This document shows, in pieces, positions 61,021-64,000 of a stretch of DNA of 64,000 nucleotides. Numbering within the stretch: the first letter of the stretch is position 1; each line of letters begins with the position of its first letter. The notes beneath the pieces are model-generated. The model worked only from the letters and a program-made list of their open reading frames with translations. It made no database searches and had not been told where the DNA came from. Location of the stretch: assembly GCA_002943765.1 (NCBI GenBank), contig PQWQ01000020.1:558001-622000 (forward strand), in the 5' to 3' direction. The translations under genes and the position numbers were made by a program. The DNA comes from Psoroptes ovis. Taxonomy: Eukaryota; Arthropoda; Arachnida; Sarcoptiformes; Psoroptidae.

Positions 61021-62385
61021 TGTACATTCTTCTATGAATATTATTTCCAATATATTTCAATAGCACTGAACTATTATACTTGTTCAAATGAAAAAATAGA
61101 AAAAATTCATTCAAAAAAATATTTTGGTCATTTGCTTTTTTTTGGAGATATTCAAATATTCACTGGTATGTTCTTCGAAAAACGAAAAATTTTCATTTCA
61201 TTAATTCAAACAACAACATACTTATAATTAGTTTTTGCTGATTAAAATTACTAAAAACTTGATTAAATATTTTTAATTAGTTTCATTTTGATTCAAAATA
61301 CGAATATTCATTCACAGGCAAATAACCGAAAAATTTCAAATAATGACAATAATCAAGACTACAGCAATAAAGGGGTTTTTAATTTTTCAAATGGAATTTT
61401 TTTTTTTTTGGATTTTCATTTAGTTTATTTGGATATAAATTCGTATATAACAGAAATTATATTTCAGAATCAAATTTTTAATTAATTAATTAAAAGTTTT
61501 TTCATTTCAAATGTAAAACATTCATATATATTAAATTTAGATTGATTTAGAATGATGAAGGGGCCATCAGAACATTTATTTAATTATTTGAATTCATTTA
61601 AATCTGAAATTTGATTGAAATTTTCAAAGCTTGAAATTTTCAAATTCTGCGTAGCCATAATCACGCATCAATACCTCTTGAATATATGAGAATTATTTAG
61701 ACAATTTTTGATTCATCAGAAAAATTTTATCGAAATTTATAATTGCATTGAATTTTCACTGTGAATCGTTTGAGCTGTTTGTCTTTTTAATACATTTCAC
61801 TACTCTCTATCCGTCATTCACATTCAATTAGAGTAATTGAATGTGAATGTGGATGAATGTGAATGGATTTGAATTAAAATTTGTTTCCATTATTATATAA
61901 CAATAATAATAATAATGGAAATATCATTTACAGTGTTTGTATTTCCATTTTATTTGATACAAAATATATATAATATATACAAGTCAACAACATCTGCCAA
62001 CATTCATGATGTAATGTGAATTGAATCCAATTAACAAATTAAACTCGATCAACATTTGAAAAAAAAAAAAAATGAAAAAAACCCTAAAACCTTAATGAGT
62101 GAATGAATTTTTTTCCGAGCAATAGAAAAAGACAATGAATGAATGAATAAATAGATGAATAATAATAATATTAATAATTTTAATGACAAAATGTCATTAA
62201 ATTAGGCTTGACATGTACAATAGTGTATAATATATATTAGTCTCAAATGAACAAGCATTTGAATGAATGAATGTATATTCTTCATTATTATTACAATAAT
62301 AATGAGAATAATCATTCAAAAATGTTCAGTATATCTCATTGAAAAAAAAATGAAAGAAAAATTTCATAATTAAATTTATTTTATA

Positions 62386-62467
62386 TTAGGTGGTCCGAAA
62401 AGTTTTGGCCGATTTTCATGTGCAAATCTATTCGATTAAGCCGTATGAACTGTTTCGGACAGCCTAA
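62386..62467 (+). mobile_element. Miniature palindromic element, copy 19
   Basis: TA-flanked; TTAGGTGGTCCGAAAAGTTT at the left, GTTTCGGACAGCCTAA at the right. Confidence 0.88.
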
Positions 62468-62619
62468 TACAATAATAATTCATAATTTTTTGCTGTTGTT
62501 GCTGTTATTATTTATGTTTTGTTATTATTTCAATCATTCAGATATACAGAACTATATCTGATATATATTTCAATGAATGAATGAATGGATAAATTTTTTT
62601 TGAATGAAAATGTTTTGAA

Positions 62620-62642
62620 TTTTTTTTTTTTTTTTTTTTTTT
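62620..62642. repeat. Poly-T tract
   Basis: About 23 consecutive T. Confidence 0.85.
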
Positions 62643-63381
62643 GAATTATTCAAAGATTATAAGTAGAAAAACAGAAAATTAATGAATTATTATTATTATT
62701 ATTAATTCATTAATTTGACAAATGAAATATTACCCCGATACTCAGTAAGAGAGAGAGATGTATAGAAATGTAATATATGTAAAAAGTGAAATTATAAATA
62801 AGTGCACATTGAAATGCTTCAAATTTATTTCAATTTACAGACAACAATTTGACAAATTTTTCAAATTTTGCATGCATTGAATCTATGCATTTGATGAATA
62901 AACAATTTATGAACAATTTCAGAAAACAGGGTAAAATTAGCTTAGTTAAACTTAATAATTTTTCAAAAATTTTGTTAAATTTTTAACAAATTTTCAAATT
63001 CAAATGCCATACATTTATTTCATTGAGAATTAATTGAAGAGTCTATGACACGTTTTTATAGTTATAATAATAAGGATAATGATGATTATAATCATCAATT
63101 CTGATATTTTTTTTTCAATTATTTTAATTATTTATGTATGTGTGTGATATGTGATATATGATATTATCGAATTAATACAGAATATATGACATTTAAATAC
63201 TCAATATTTGCATGGCTTTGGCATGAAATTTAATCATATTTTTGAATGATTTCATCTGTTTTAATAAATTAAATATTATTATTTTCATTGAAACACATAA
63301 ATAAATGGCACACGATTGGAGAAACAAAAATATAATTAATATATTAAATAATTCAATCTTCAGAGTGTATTGACAAATATA

Positions 63382-63464
63382 TCAGGTGGTTGTACGTAAA
63401 GTTCATTTGGCTTAATCAATAGAGTTCCACATGAAAATCGGCCAAAACTTTTCGAACAACTTAA
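63382..63464 (-). mobile_element. Miniature palindromic element, copy 20
   Basis: Reverse-oriented; TCAGGTGGTTGTACGTAAAG at the left (mutated arm), TTTTCGAACAACTTAA at the right. Confidence 0.82.
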
Positions 63465-63958
63465 TATATGAATTATGCCATAATTTATCAAAATTTAATC
63501 ATTGAATTTTGCTCGTTCGGTTTGTTCATTTCATTTCATTTCACTCATTTGCTCCCCTTCTTCTTCTCATTTATGATATTTGGAATTAGATGAAGCGATA
63601 GGGGGAAATTCCACAACATTTGTGCTAATTATTTCGTGCATTTATGAGCACACGCACACACACTCACACATACACACACAATACACATAATATCTTGAAT
63701 CAAAAATGGAATGAAAATTAATAAATTCTCATTATTTTCATTATTTTCAATTATCAAATAGTAATAATAATTGAAATTAATTTTTTTTGTATTTTCACTC
63801 ATTCATTTATTGTTTTTAATTTGTGGGAAATGAATTTCGTGAACCAAATAACAAAAAAGAATAAAAGAATAAATGATAATTCATGGATTCAAATAGATAT
63901 ATGAATATTTGCAAATATTCAAATTATTAATATTAAACAGAAAAAAATTCATATTCAA

Positions 63959-64000
63959 TTTGTTTGTCCGAAAAGTTCATTCGGCTTAATCAATAGAGTT
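63959..64000 (-). mobile_element. Miniature palindromic element, copy 21 (cut by window edge)
   Basis: The left half only: TTTGTTTGTCCGAAAAGTTC followed by the reverse-oriented core ending at the window edge. Confidence 0.8.

Larger units (their letters stand above)
59646..64000 (+). other. LMO intron, continuing off the window
   Basis: 4.35 kb of A/T-rich DNA after the LMO donor site with no second LIM exon. It carries six miniature palindromic elements and ATTC, AGTT and poly-T repeats. Confidence 0.75.

Noticed and set aside
1..64000. tRNA or rRNA genes
   Set aside because: I looked for B-box-like GGTTCGAATCC patterns and conserved rRNA blocks and saw none; a covariance-model scan would be decisive.

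Overview
This is nuclear DNA of a small-genome, A/T-rich animal. The proteins are metazoan and best fit an arthropod. Short introns (mostly 50-90 bp), runs of Asn, Gln, Ser and His in coding regions, abundant ATTC/ATT simple repeats and compact genes suggest an acariform mite such as a house-dust mite relative. The organism is an inference, not something read directly from a marker.

Layout. The left edge holds most of CPSF73, the mRNA 3'-end endonuclease (minus strand, 3' end off the window), followed by an unrecognised single-pass membrane protein (2.3-2.9 kb, minus). A long non-coding stretch leads to an intronless UBE2D ubiquitin-conjugating enzyme (9.1 kb, plus). A 44-bp satellite array (11.2-11.8 kb) separates it from the eight-exon B56 subunit of PP2A (13.0-15.2 kb, minus). 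From 18.9 to 33.6 kb lies a dense housekeeping block with no mobile repeats: MYG1 exonuclease, cofilin, TOM40, N-terminal glutamine amidase NTAQ1, DNAJC16, the LRP chaperone RAP and the inner nuclear membrane protein MAN1. After a 7.7-kb repeat-rich gap comes a 1,652-residue low-complexity protein with a PP1-docking motif (41.4-46.4 kb). A five-exon type I membrane protein (49.0-52.9 kb) follows; its last intron carries a hAT-like element filled with about 42 satellite monomers. INTS11, the Integrator endonuclease and paralogue of CPSF73, lies convergent to it (52.9-55.0 kb, minus). The right end has the first LIM exon of an LMO/Beadex gene and the start of its intron, which runs off the window.

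Repeats. The most distinctive signal is an approximately 80-bp palindrome-ended element flanked by TA, present in 21 recognisable copies (one cut by the right edge). All copies are outside coding exons and seven lie within 3.3 kb (37.7-41.0 kb). It looks like a miniature Tc1/mariner-type element. The 44-bp satellite occurs at two distant arrays plus one probable decayed single monomer, and the larger array has a 220-bp higher-order period. Two elements with hAT-like ends are also present.

Gene models were built by joining exons at GT/AG sites with matching phase. In every multi-exon gene listed the exon lengths sum to a whole number of codons. No tRNA, rRNA or CRISPR array was recognised.
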